A stretch of 64,000 nucleotides of DNA from Cordilura impudica (Eukaryota; Arthropoda; Insecta; Diptera; Scathophagidae), in assembly GCA_963682025.1 (NCBI GenBank), contig OY821520.1, positions 91,236,992 to 91,300,991 of the forward strand. Direction: 5' to 3'. Below are positions 23,225 through 35,129 of the stretch, one piece after another (position 1 is the first letter of the stretch; each line of letters starts with the position of its first letter). Made by a program: the position numbers and the translations under genes. The notes under the pieces are model-generated. The model ran no database searches. It was not told the DNA's origin and saw only the letters and a list, made by a program, of their open reading frames with translations.

Positions 23225-24440
23225 TCCATGTCTCAAATGGCAAAAGGCTTTGGAGCGAAACAGCTATAAAAACAGCAGGACGCAATCGAACCGCTAATGT
23301 GTTGAGACTACGGCCAGGTACTATTAACTCTACTTCATCTCACATGAATAGTATCAAGGATGCTTTCTTGATATTTCTCACCGCATACTAAGAAAGCCAT
23401 TTTGGAAAAAGCATGCATTTGGCAGGCTACGGAATGAAAACCATGAAGAATTCGGTGCTTCGTGCTTACTTGGCTGTTTTAATATTGGCTGGCGTTCATA
23501 AGTAAATTGAACGTTATTGAAAATATGTAAATAACGAGGGTTCAAATCACTTCCGGTCCGCCTATTTTCAATTAATTATGTCGAAAAAACAGTTTGAATA
23601 CTTCGCCAAAATTATTCGTTTCGGTGATACTTTAAGTCGTCGACAAAACAGATCTGCGGATAAATTTGACCCAATTCGTGATCTGTGGGATATGTGGTCA
23701 CTGTAGACGAACATGGAGATTGTGGATTTAGGCAAAGCAAACCAGAGAGATATGATTCGAAATTTTGGGTACTCGTACTCATACAGAAGCTTCTATGTCT
23801 GGAAAATACAACCATACCTTGTGAAAGCTATTGCAGCTGCTCTAGAAAAAATCAAGGCCGACAAGTTTTATTGCAGCTGGTCGAGGGCCTAAACGTCATA
23901 ATATTACAATGGACAATTTCTTCAAGTCTAATGAGTTTGGTCAAAAATTACTACAAAGCAAATTGATCATGGATGGAACTACGCGCAAGAAGAAGCGCTC
24001 GATTCCATCAAAAGGCTCCACTTTTTCAGTGTAGACTCGAATTTACAACACTTGTTTCCAAGGTTGGAAAAAAAACTGTAAATGCACAGTGCTGCAGAGT
24101 ACTCTTCACAATATGCCAGAAGTCGAGACTGTTGGAAAGAAGCTGCCAGAAATAATCTCATATTACAACCGAACTGAGGATAAAGTTGACACGGTTGACG
24201 AAATGATTTCTGGATGTAGCTGTAAATGAAATACGCGGCCGGTCAAAGGTTGTATTTAGTAACATGATTGACATATCAGCCTTGAATGCAACTATTTATT
24301 GAACTTAATACAATGCTTTCATATACTTTTAGAAGTAACCACAATTATCCAGGGACACAAAAACATACAAACCATCGCATATTTTTGCGTGACTTGTTAT
24401 TTCCCAACCGTACAAAGCGCAGACAAAACGAGATATTTGT
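23225..24440 (+). pseudogene. piggyBac-like transposase pseudogene
   Basis: Pieces in shifting frames match the piggyBac transposase order: a segment ending in SSHMNSIKDAFLIFLT, then HLAGYGMKTMKNSVLRAYLA, then FRSAYFQLIMSKKQFEYFAK, then KPERYDSKFWVL (about 23745), then RHNITMDNFFKSNEFGQKLL (about 23900), and finally ISYYNRTEDKVDTVDEM (about 24155), the strongest family signature. After it FSNMIDISALNATIY marks the C-terminal region. Multiple stops and frameshifts make it non-functional. The TTAA target sites and terminal repeats were not located. Confidence 0.88.
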
Positions 24441-24659
24441 GATACTTTTGTGTGGTTGAATATACCTAAACTAAATATAGAAAATATGTAGAACTATACT
24501 TAATTCATCACTTTATATGTAAAACTGATTTTTCTCTAAATAAAATAATTTTTACAAAATAAACCTATTTCCATAAGAAATAGAAGTAGAAAACTACACA
24601 GGATTATGAAGTTTTTTTGAAGGTAGAGGAGTACGGTTAATATTACAGATATAGTATAT

Positions 24660-25230
24660 GGGGGATTTCATGTCAAGTGCACCAACTTTTGAAACCGATG
24701 TCTTCCGATCGGGATGAAATTTGCACCAAGGTAAGTCCTATTGGTTGTTAGTTAGGCACAATTTTTCAACAAGATCGGTCTAGATCTCTCTGAGTTAGAG
24801 GGGATCAAAATTTAATATTTTAGCCAAGCAGGTGTTTTTTCTCATCCATGTAACTTATTACCTATTGTTCTTAGGAAATTTTCTCCCAAAGAGTTTAGAT
24901 AGCTATTTCTTCAATATTTCGGAAAAAAATACTTAAAAAAAAAAAAATTTGTAGACTTTTTTTTTGCTAAATTAAAGCATTTTTTGCCTTTTTTTAAAAC
25001 AAGGGCATTTTTTTCATAAGAAAGCTTAGGATTTTTCCTTTAAGAGCTTTTTGGTCGCTTAGTGGGATGGGAGTGGGATATCTATCAAAATAAATGTTTT
25101 GTAACTCAAGACAACGGTTTTTCAATTTTTCACAAATGCACTATTTTGAATTTTTTCCTATTTGTGTCTAACACCTTACAAATAAAACTTATACTGAGAA
25201 ACTAGACAAACTAAGCTTTCCGAAGTTATA
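24660..25230 (+). repeat. Left arm of the long inverted repeat
   Basis: Shared landmarks with the right arm include CCGATCGGGATGAAATTTGC, TCTCTGAGTTAGAGGGGATC, AGTTTAGATAGCTATTTCTT and GAGTGGGATATCTATCAAAA. Homopolymer runs differ in length between the arms. Confidence 0.88.
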
Positions 25231-25525
25231 ACATACCTAATTAAATTTTATACCCTCGTTACTGTATTACCCAGAATATGTTAACCTCAGGAAAAAAATC
25301 GCTTTTTTTCTATAGAAATGTTGAAAAATTATTATTTTTTATTTATTTTTAATAATAATTAAATTAATGTATAATAATAATAATATTAAAAATAAAAAGG
25401 TAAATAATTTGTTAAAATTTAATCTTAATTGCATTAGATCCACTTATATCATAACTATTTTTATACTTAATTTATTGTAGCTGATTAAGTATTTAAGTCT
25501 TGTAAATTTTTAAATACCCAGTCTT

Positions 25526-26860
25526 TCATCCAGCTTTTTTGTCGCCTTTATTTCCTGCGTTTTTTTTTGTCAATCCTTTCTTGGCGTTACTAGGTTCAGC
25601 TGTTAATTTCGCTGCTGGTTTATTTGTTGTCTTTGGAAAGAAATCACATTGAATAGAGTCAGAAAACTTTTTCAACTTGAGTCTTCCATCGACAAGCGGT
25701 ATAAAAGCATGGTATTGAGCGGTGCCATCGATTGTTACCGCAGCATCGAATCTGCACTTCAGTGTTTTCAATGTTTCCTGATGATCCTCTTTGCTACTAA
25801 AAACTATTTTAGTTTCTTTACAATAACTCTTTGCCCAATGCAATAAAGCAGTCGCATCTAAGATGCGATATTGATGAGAGCACTGGAGGCTATACTTCGC
25901 TGCATTTCTTTTAAGTTTGCTCCAATACCATCACATGCTCCTTTACCATGAGCAGTAGGATGAAAATGCCACTCAGCTGGCATTCCAAAATCTTTTTCAT
26001 GGGCCATAAGATTTGCCAAGCTACTTTTGTTTTTAAAATGTTGACGAGCTCCGTCCGAAACGTAGTATACATTCTCAAGTGTAAATTTAGATTTTAGAAA
26101 TTTTGCTATTCTCTTCTGGTACTCATAAACTGCAACGGTATCATGTTTTAAATCGTCCGACATGATTGCCATACTTTTGTGTTCCAGTTTTTCATCTTTC
26201 ATGTAGTAAATAACTACTGTGAATATAGTTGCTTGGTCGTTATTGAAGTGGAATGCTTGTATGGCATCCTGAAGAACATATTTATAGTTTTCTGCGAAAT
26301 CATATGAAATAACGAATTCACCAGACTTCAAATGTATCTTCAAATCCTTGAAGAATGACCTCTTTGACTAAAAAGTCATGGTTTCTCAAGTTTAGCCATC
26401 CTGTACACATTTCTTCCACAAAATCATCCACATTTAAAATGATTGTTTTCAATGTGCATCTGTCAGTCTGAATCCAAGAATCAAATTTGACCTCCTCTAT
26501 ATATTATCGATCTAGAGAGTTGATTAAATTTTCTTTGATGAATGTGGTTTTCGGGCAATTGGTACATTCACCTAAGTGGCAAGAAGTTGTTGCATTAGGC
26601 CACATAGTCAATTTAAGACAATCGCGGTAATCGTGTAAATCTTCTGCCGAATCATCTGTTAAATACTTTAAGTTGATTTCCTTCAACATCAGTTTAACAT
26701 TTTCATGGTAAATGCAAACGCATACTGTGTGAGTTCCGCTGCTTTCTGCCAAAACGCAATGTTTTGGCCTCATTTGGGTTAATTTCGTGAAGCCAATTCT
26801 AACATCCTCGTGTTCAGATTGAAATGTTGCAAATAACTCTTTCAGGTTACAGATAACCAT
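25526..26860 (-). pseudogene. Transposase-like gene of the long-inverted-repeat element, frame-broken
   Basis: Three stretches in order: an N-terminal part with a cysteine cluster (CHLGECTNCPKTTF, about 26580), a middle part with ISYDFAENYKYVLQDAIQAF (about 26315-26255), YYVSDGARQHFKNKSSLAN (about 26065-26010) and HPTAHGKGACDGIGANLKEM (about 25950-25890), and a basic lysine-rich tail after LLHWAKSYCKE. Acidic residues in DFAEN and SDGA, with HGKGACDG, look like the core of a DDE nuclease; this is inference. I recall the DG-FKN/HGKGxCDGxG pattern from uncharacterised animal proteins but cannot name the family. Lesions: a TAA at 26504-26506, a frameshift near 26345 and another near 25865. Confidence 0.7.
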
Positions 26861-26889
26861 TCTCTTCTGTTATGTTATGAAGGTTTGTT

Positions 26890-27474
26890 ACATACCTTCG
26901 GAAGGGTTAATTTGTCTAGTTTCTCAGTACAAGTTTTATTTGTAAGGTTTTAGACACAAATAGGAAAAAATTCAAAATAGTGTATTTGTGAAAAATTTAA
27001 AAACCGTTGTCTTGAGTTACAAAACATTTATTTTGATAGATATCCCACTCCCATCCCACTAAGCGACCAAAAAGCTCTTAAAGGAAAAATCTTAACCTTT
27101 TTATGAAAAAAAAAAAAAAAAAATGCCCTTTTTGAAAAAAAAGGCAAAAAATGCTTTAATTTAGCAAAAAAAAAGTCAAAAAAAAAATTTTTTTTTTTTA
27201 AGTATTTTTTTCCGAAATATTGAAGAAATAGCTATCTAAACTCTTTGGGAGAAAATTTTCTAAAAACAATAGGTAATAATTTACATGGATGAGAAAAAAC
27301 ACCTGTTTGGCCAAAATGTCAAATTTTGATCCCCTCTAACTCAGAGAGATCTGGACCGATCTTATTGAAAAATTGTGTCTCAACTACTATCCAATAAGAC
27401 TAACATTGGTGCAAATTTCATCCCGATCGGAAGACATCGGTTTCAAAAGTTGGTGCACTTGACATGAAACCCCC
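26890..27474 (-). repeat. Right arm of the long inverted repeat
   Basis: Inverted counterpart of 24660-25230, beginning inside CCTTCGGAAGGGTTAATTTG and ending CTTGACATGAAACCCCC. Confidence 0.88.
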
Positions 27475-27478
27475 ATAT

Positions 27479-28369
27479 ATATTAATCATACGCAATGTAT
27501 GACAACAAGTATTATGTGTAACTTTATCAGAAAAAGATAATTCAATTAATAGTTTAGACAGACTGCGTATTAAAGCGACATACATATATGAATGAGATAT
27601 ATGACGAAGATCCACTTTTTTTTCGAGCAGCACAATATTGATCGATAAGAAACGAGACTCCGCCTAGAAGTATCTCATAGAATTGTACATTATTAGTTTC
27701 ATTTTGAAAGTTTCTCTTAAGAAGAAGTCTAGAACATTTCATAAGGTATTTATTAGTGATCTTCGTATTTAAGTAAATAAGTTCTAAATCTAATATTGCT
27801 TCAGAATACAAAAACCTAAACAGTGCTTTTATCTATTAGTATTAGAAACTAAAATAATAAAGAATTAAACACCACTGTTGCACATATATCGGAACAATAT
27901 TTCATTTTTATTTTTTAGTTTACACGTACAAATAGTTTAAAGAAAAACATTTCACATAATAAAATTTTAAACTTTTTTTAAACACAAAAAAAATGCAATC
28001 ATGCAAGTAGTAGTTATATGATATCTTGAGATCTTCCACACACAAATTAAAATATACCGCACTACATATACAATTTTTGAGTGTAAACTACATTTTTCTT
28101 TTTAAGGCATAAAACTCTTTTTTATTTACCCATGATAAAAAGTACCTTAATCATTTCCAGTAGCAATGCCAAACTGGTGCTTTTCGCGCTATATTTAGTA
28201 CCTTTTAATGGCCCAGAAAGAAGGATTTGGCGATCTCAGGCCTAAATTTTTTGTATAACCTTTCAAATATTTTCCTTATATTCAAGTTTCTTCACTTGGT
28301 GTTTCAGCTATAACTCAGAAACCATTGCTAATATCTCATTTCATATTGAAAAGGCTCCTAACATATCTG
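27479..28369. other. AT-rich DNA, no gene seen
   Basis: No supported gene. Two overlapping short frames on the minus strand (27418-27811) have no recognisable motif and partly run into the transposon arm. Confidence 0.6.
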
Positions 28370-28985
28370 GCAGAAAAGCAGACCTGTCGGACTCTTTGGT
28401 GCGAAAAATTACAAAGTCGTAAGATTACAAAGTCGTAAAAAATTTATAGGTAAAGAGTAGAGCACACAAATTGAAATCATGTTTCATAAAAAATTTTCCG
28501 GCTGCATAATGGACGAGAAAGCATATGCATTTACAGATTTTTGGCAACTTCTGGGTCTAAACTTTTTAGGAAGCTAATGCTCGAGGAAATGCTAAAAATA
28601 TGTGTTGGATCCAAAAGCAGACGAATACAGTATGCAGTTGCGACAAACGAAAAAAGTCATTTGCTAACACAGACTCTATAAATACCGGAATTTATATTAA
28701 AGGGAGTTTTTAAAGAATTCGAAGCCAACGTATCGTGTTTACATATTTTTGGCCTGATTAGTTATCCTGTCACTACGGTAAGAAAGCTTTTGATTGGTAC
28801 AGTATCAATAACATGGTTTTTGTACTAAATGAGGCAAATCCTCTAAACTTCCCGCAGCTTAGGCCTATCCAGAGATATTGGGATCATGATAAAAGGAAGT
28901 TAAAGAGCACAAAAAACATATCTCAAAGTGTGGAAGATTTTGAAGGGTGATAGACAAAATATTCAAAAAAAAGTTATAGAAACTG
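28370..28985 (+). pseudogene. Mariner-like transposase remnant, related to the one at 11500
   Basis: KFSGCIMDEKAYAFTDF (about 28490-28540) resembles the MDDETYVKCDF block with the first catalytic aspartate. Further on, FPQLRPIQRYWDHDKRKLKS (about 28850-28905) matches the CPELRPIEKYWA block, followed by a conserved-looking SVEDFEG. Several stops and shifts interrupt it. It shares nucleotide patches with 11500-11915 (AAGTCATTTG, the ACATATTTTTGG region, ATCCTGTCAC). Confidence 0.7.
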
Positions 28986-29304
28986 CTGGCAAATCCCTAA
29001 TAAGCGATAAAAAAAAAATTTATTGAAAACATTTTAGACTTGAAAACATGAACAAATTGTTATGAACAACAATACTGAAGTTTATATTAAATTAAAATGT
29101 GTTTTGCATTCTAAAACGTCATTGAGTATAATTAAATAACATAAGTTATTTTCTCAGCAGAATTTATTACTTTTAATTCAACAAGTTTTGGCAAAAGTCC
29201 ACGATTGTTGCTGTAGCATGTATGTAGCTGAGAAAATTCTATTTTTAGATACCTGTTCTCTTTATCATATTTTATGGCAAATTTTATGCTAAATGAAAAA
29301 TATA
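28986..29304. other. AT-rich spacer upstream of the tRNA gene
   Basis: No gene, repeat or recognisable upstream element in the roughly 320 bp before the tRNA. Confidence 0.6.
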
Positions 29305-29376
29305 TCCCATATGGTCTAGTGGCTAGGATATCTGGCTTTCACCCAGAAGGCCCGGGTTCGATTCCCGGTATGGGAA
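29305..29376 (+). tRNA. tRNA-Glu (anticodon UUC)
   Basis: A 72-nt cloverleaf can be drawn. The acceptor stem TCCCATA (29305-29311) pairs with TATGGGA (29369-29375) and the discriminator is A. The A box is TGGTCTAGTGG. The anticodon stem TCTGG/CCAGA holds the loop CTTTCAC with anticodon TTC at 29338-29340. The T arm has B box GGTTCGATTCC. A run of five T follows at 29378-29382 as polymerase III terminator. No intron and no variable-arm anomaly. CCA is not encoded, as usual in eukaryotes. The perfect stems favour a functional gene. It is the only host gene seen in the window. Confidence 0.97.
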
Positions 29377-29382
29377 ATTTTT

Positions 29383-29600
29383 AATTTTTATTATTTTTTT
29401 TTTGTTGTATATTTATTTAATTTTCTTAATTAAGTATTTAATAAAATCATTTGAACATATGCTAAATAAATAATATCCATAACATTTCTTATTTATTTAT
29501 TAGGTCAATGGAATAAATCCTTACAGACCTGTATAAATGATATAATTACATATGTACATATATTGAAACAATTAAATGATTTAAAAATAAAAACAAATAG
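29383..29600 (-). other. Probable 3' untranslated tail of the LINE
   Basis: Between the tRNA terminator and the last LINE codon lies AT-rich sequence. On the minus strand it would be the LINE's 3' region ending in an A run (the T run at about 29391-29403), but the tRNA terminator shares that T run, so the exact end is ambiguous. Confidence 0.45.
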
Positions 29601-31385
29601 TTAGGAATTTAAGAAAATAATGATATTATGTTTAATTACATCAGTGTTCAACGAAAAATCAATTAATTGATAAAGATTATTATAAACACAACAAATTCTT
29701 CTAAAAGGATCAGCTAGAGCATAGTTGGTTTGAAAATATTTAACAAAGAGTGGTTGGAATTGGCGTGATACTCGTTGAGGAACATTAAAAGTTATACTGT
29801 TGACAAGAAAGTCAGAACAGATTTCACCATTAATTAGGTTGATCATAAATGTTACTTTTAGCATAGTCCTACGGCTTTCCAAAGTAGGTAATTTTATTAA
29901 TTTAAGTCGATCAACGTATGAAGGTAGATTAATTGCAGAATTCCAAGGTAAGCCACGTAAGCAAAAGAGTAGAAATTGTTTCTGTACAGACTCGATTCGT
30001 TTAATATGAATGTTATAGAAGGGATCCCATATTATTGACCCATATTCTAAAATAGGTCTTAAAAGAGATGTAAAAAGTTGTTGTAAGGATCAATAAATTC
30101 TTTTGCCCATCTTTTAATAAAGGCGAGTGTACCTCTAGCTTTATTAACTGTCATGGTGACGTAAGATACAAAGTTTAATTTAGGATCAAGTAGAATCCCT
30201 AAATCCAGAAAAGTATCAACAAGTTCAAGCTGATATCCGCCCAAAAAGTAGTTAGCAGGAAAAACATAATTTCTAGAAAAACGCATACATTTTTATTTTT
30301 TTTTCAAATTTAGTTCCATTAGGTTACGGTTACACCACGAAAAGAAATTGTTGAGATCTGATTGAAGATGAATATGACCATTATGTTGACAGTAACTTAA
30401 AAAAATTTTAACATCATCAGCGTACATTAAAACGTTGCAAAAATTTATCACTTTTGGAAGATCATTGATGAAAAGGGAGAAAAGAATTGGTCCAAGATGG
30501 CTGCCTTGAGGAACGCCAGAAGTTACAGTAATATCTTTAGATGACATATTATTATACATTACACGTTGTGTTCTCTCAGAAAGATATGATTTTATCCATT
30601 TAAGGCTTAATGGTGTTAAACCTAATAAATCCAATTTGATCAGTAGAAGGTTATGGTTTACTTTATCGAAAGCCTTACTAAAATCGGTGTATACTGCATC
30701 TGTTTGTTTTTTCTTGACAAAACCATCGTTAGTTATTGTCGGAAAATGAAGCACGTCTGTAACGGTAGAGCATCCTTTCCAAAATCCGTGTTAAATAGCA
30801 CAAAAAATCTGTAATAAATTTCTCGAAAAGCTTAGGGATTGCACTAAGTTTAGCAATACCACGGTAATTAGAAACATCCGATCTATTTCCAGATTTAAAT
30901 AATGGAATGATGTAAGAAGCTCTCCAAAATTTTGGAAAATAACCGTTTGTTATTGACGCATTAAACAACAGAGTCAGTGGTGTTGCCAAGGAAGTAGCAC
31001 AATAATTGAGTATAGAACTAGGTACTCCATCAGGTCCATGAGCAAATGAAACTTTAAGTTTCTTCAGGCTACTGACAAGTTCTGCCTTAACAATTAGTGG
31101 AAAAGATATGGCTTGATTTGTGTTTATTGGATATGAATAGCTGTTGGAACAATATTGAGCAACAGAATATGTACTAGCAAAAAAGTCTGCAAGCATGTTA
31201 CTTATTATAGTATCATCACTAGATTCGATATCGTTTAATTTCATTACAGATGGATAACCAGTAGTTTTTCTTTTTGAATTAACAAAGTTGTAAAATGCTT
31301 TAGGATCACAATTGAAATCTTTCTTCATTTTGTTAAGATAGTTTTTGTATAAATAATTGTTAAGAATATTATATTCGGCACGGTG
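29601..31385 (-). pseudogene. LINE reverse transcriptase and C-terminal domain, frame-broken
   Basis: Motifs in order: AHGPDGVPSSILNYC, FPKFWRASYIIPLFKSGN with YRGIAKLSAIPKLFEKFI, YTDFSKAFDKVNHNLL, SGVPQGSHLGPILFSLFIND and the catalytic LMYADDVKIF (about 30415). A frameshift lies near 30740, a second in the A run near 30295 and a third near 30075. After the last, RPILEYGSIIWDPFYN marks the usual C-terminal region, ending at a stop at 29601. Acts as reverse transcriptase in target-primed integration; this copy cannot make a full enzyme. Confidence 0.85.
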
Positions 31386-31425
31386 CACATTGGGGCCAAA
31401 TGAATGAAAAGTGGCGATTAATTCA
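31386..31425 (+). repeat. Transib B left terminal inverted repeat
   Basis: 40 bp; matches the inverse of 35130-35169 except at two positions (heptamer base 5 and base 18). No clear nonamer at the 22-23 spacing; the corresponding bases read GATTAATTC, A/T-rich only. Confidence 0.92.
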
Positions 31426-31654
31426 AAATATGAACTTTAAAATTCATGATCGTGTTTGGTACCGGGTGAAAGTGGATAAAATTCTGCATCACTAATTGCA
31501 AAAATTATACTTTTAAGTTGTTTGCTTTAGTTGAAGTGAGCACTTAAAGTTGAATAATTGTTATTTTTTTTGTGCATATTGAAAAAAAGTGAAAATTTTG
31601 ATATTTCAATTGATAATTTTTTCTATTAATACTTCTAAAAGTTAAATTTTTATA

Positions 31655-34565
31655 ATGGAACCGTCAACTTCAGGTAGTTTACTATACAGTACATGTTTTT
31701 TTGTTTAAATAAATGTTTTAAAAATATTAAATGTTAATAAAATAAAATTAGCCCAAAAATGGGCTATTTTTGATTTATATATGGAGTTTCAACAACTTTG
31801 TTCGTGAGCTTGCGTAAAATCGTCTATATAGTGTTATAACATCAGATCTCAGCTAATAAACCCCAAAATATTTTTTTGCGATTTTTTGCGATTTTAGAGT
31901 TATGCTTGTTTTTGTGAAATAACTCAAGATGCTAAAAATCCACAAATATGAAAAAAAAAAATGCTAAAAAATGTGTTGTTAATTAGAGATGGGGGCGTGA
32001 GTAACTTTAATTCACGCATGCTCACGTGATTGCGTATGTTGGGTTTATTTACTATGAATAAAACTAATTAAATTATTTTACATGTGTTTATGATATTTCA
32101 ATGAATTTTACTTAAACATTTGTTAATTTTAAATTATTAGAAAATTGTATATGGCACAAGTGCACTATTTTGAAAAATTGAAGGAGGTCACGCTCCCATC
32201 CCTATTTATTATTGTCATTTATTTGAGTCCTACATAATAACTGTTGGTCGTATACATGCATCATACGAGTAAAGTTTTAATTTTGTTTTAAGCTGGTGAT
32301 ATCAATCTACTAATATAATGATAATACATTTTTAAGAATTTCTATCCATCCGTTGGGTATTATTGATTCGGTACTGACACGTTTATTTATTGTTTTAGCT
32401 GTCAATGTTTTGTGATGTGATGTTACATATTTAAAGTGTTGTGAAAGTGTAAATTATTCGGTACAGGGTTAAAGGAATTACTTTTTGCAAATTTTAAACG
32501 AATAGAAATCTTATTAATTTTAGGAACATGTCCCAAAACAATTTTCATTCCTCGTCATGAGTTGCATAATTTTATGAGGAGTGCAGAACCTAAATCACTT
32601 CAGGATAAATTTAAACTTTTGAGATGGGAAGTAATAAAACGTGTCGACCCTTCGGATATGGTAGATTTTATGACAAGGTTTCATAATTTTTGCTCTAGCT
32701 ATGAGATTCGGTGGCAAAAATGTCATAGAAAGAATGAAATTTTTGTAAAAAATAATAAGAATTGGCTGGATGCCTCAATCTCATTCAGTCCACCACCAGA
32801 ACCACAACAAAAAAGAGGTCGCAATGATCTCTCATTTGAAGAGTGCAAAGAAAAAACAAAAGTTAAGAAATGTAAAGACATAAGAGATCAAATTTCTTTG
32901 CCTGTTTTGGCTTACGCCATACAAATGAGCTTGAGAGCTGTTGGAAAAATAGATGAGTCGAAAATTGTTAAGGAAATAATATCATCTCCAACAAAAGCCC
33001 AAAGATACCGAAAAAGTATAGAACAGGTACCACCACAGCAGTTAACTCCGGATGAAGCTCTGTCCGTTTTGGTAGAAGCGAAGCTAAGTCGCCACCAATA
33101 TAATGTTATTAGAAAGGTTGCACCTGAGAAATTTCCATCATATAAATTGGTCCAAAGAGCTAAGAAAAAATGTTACCCAAAGGGAGAACAAATGAAAATT
33201 TCTGAAACATCAGCGCAAGTTAGCCTACAAGGAATATTGGATCATACCACTGAACGCCTTTTGTCGGTTAAAAATGCAGATTTAAATTCGTTAGACAACG
33301 AAGAAATCGAAAAAATTACTTTATACACTAAGTGGGGCTTTGACGGAAGTTCAGGGCATAGTTCTTACAAACAAGCCTTTCATGACAGTAATGCATCTGA
33401 TTCTTCTGTATTTATTACGTCAATTGTACCATTAAAATTAGTTTGTAAAAACAAAATCATTTGGCATAATCCTCGACCGTCTTCAACTAGGTTTTGCAGG
33501 CCATTAAAAATTGAATTTATGAAAGAAACGGTCAACAGTATTAAAACAGAAAGAGAAAGAGTGGAGACAGAAAAAAATCCTCTTATCGATACAGTGATAT
33601 CAGTTGGAGAAAGAAAGATAAAAGTGAACCACAAACTAATTCTCGTTATGATTGACGGTAAAGTGTGTAACGCGATTACAGACACAAAGTCCACACAAAA
33701 GTGCTACATATGTGGCGCTACCAGCAAGGAGTTCAACAATATTGAACAAATAATTTCTAGAGATTCCAACGTAGACTTCATGGAGTTCGGTTTGTCTGTC
33801 CTACATGGCTGGATAAGATTTTTTGAATGTCTTATTCACTTGGCATATAAACTTCCAATTCAAAAATGGCAGGCAAGAAGTGACGAAGAAAAAAAAATTA
33901 TTGCTGAAACTAAAAGTCGTATTCAACGCGAATTTAAAAAGAGAACGGGATTGATCATTGATCAACCAAAACCTGGTTTTGGTAACTCTAATGACGGGAA
34001 TACTGCAAGACGTTTTTTTAAGAATGCAGAAGTATCTGCTGAAATTACTAATATTGATTTAGAGTTGATCAAAAATATGCACACAATATTAATTGTAGTT
34101 TCTAGTGGTATTGAGGTCAACATTGAAAAATTTACAAACTTCGCTAATAACACTGCCAGGCTATTTGTGAAAAAATATCCATGGTACTATATGCCTCCTA
34201 CTCTTCACAAATATTTTATTCATGGGCCTGAAATTATATCATTATCGCCATTGCCAATTGGTCAGCTAACCGAAGAGTCTCAGGAAGCCAGAAATAAAGA
34301 TTTTAAAAGTTATAGGGAAAATTTTGCCCGTAAATGCAGTCGAGAAAAAACAATGGAAGATATCTTTAATAGATTTCTCTTAAGTTCAGATCCGTTTATA
34401 ACAAGCATGAACAATAGTTCTAAAAAGAAAAAAGAGCTAATGCCAAAATCTGCATTGGAGTTGCTTGTACTTCCTTGCAATCAAAATAGCAATGATGAAA
34501 ATGGAGATGAAGATGGAGATGAAGATGGAGATGAAGATGAAGATGAAGATGGAGATGAAGATTAA
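31655..34565 (+). CDS. Transib B transposase (RAG1-like), one intron, 686 residues
   Basis: Exon 1 is only 19 nt (31655-31673: MEPSTS and the first base of a glycine codon), ending TTCAG before GTAGTT. The intron is 31674-32523, ending in TTAATTTTAG. Exon 2 (32524-34565) continues GTCPKTIFIPRHELHNF with no other in-frame ATG until FMRS, which favours the spliced start over internal starts. Numbering from that start, the RAG1-type acidic residues are D280 (GFDGSSG), D384 (MIDGK) and E594 (EESQEARNK). Zinc ligands C400/C403 (CYIC) and H568/H573 (HKYFIH) correspond to RAG1 C727, C730, H937 and H942. PEIISLSP resembles RAG1 HVPEIIERDG. The last 24 residues are an acidic DGDED repeat. No RAG2-like frame accompanies it. 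The equivalences are made by eye. Expected role: heptamer-specific cleavage and 5-bp-staggered insertion. Confidence 0.92.
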
Positions 34566-35129
34566 GATTATTGTAACGAATTAATTTATGATTATGAAAT
34601 TGAATGTGAAGTAAATACTAACATTGAAGGTAATAATGATTATAATAAAAAATTGTTGTTTTCAAAAAAAAAAAAAAAAAAATAGAATAACCGAATTTAA
34701 TTAAATTTTTTTTAAATAGTGTGTTTATGGTTATTTATCAATAAAAAAACAATTAGATTCTCAAATGTTTCATTTTTGAGCAAAATTTTAAAATTTCGAG
34801 AAAAAAGGTATGATTTTAATTTAAAAATTTTGTAATAAAAATACATATAAAATATTTATTCCTTATTATTTTTAAAAATATTACTTATCTTTCTTACAGT
34901 ACATTTAGTATGCTTTAATTTGCAATTTAACTGAATAATTTATAGCGCACCGTTCCAAAGTTACAGCAAAAAATGTGAAAAAAGAGGATTTTTTACAGAA
35001 CACAAAATAGCCCATAAAGGGTTAAAAAATGTGTTTTTTCACTCTGTTTTTTTTTTAAATGTTGGTTTTTTATGTATTTATAAATATCCATTAATAAAAA
35101 ATATATTTTTTTTTAAATTATGACTTCTA

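Larger units (their letters stand above)
24660..27474 (-). mobile_element. DNA transposon with about 570-bp inverted repeats, superfamily unassigned
   Basis: Ends GGGGGATTTCATGTCAAGTG and, inverted from the right, GGGGGTTTCATGTCAAGTGC begin arms that stay similar for about 570 bp (24660-25230 and 26890-27474). ATAT flanks both sides (24656-24659 and 27475-27478), a possible 4-bp duplication though in AT-rich context. The roughly 1.65-kb core holds one degraded minus-strand gene. Such long arms with a DDE-like gene occur in several superfamilies; I cannot assign this one without searching. Confidence 0.85.

Noticed and set aside
32001..32220. Regulatory element in the Transib B intron
   Set aside because: AT-rich sequence with a CTCACG motif only; nothing to support function.
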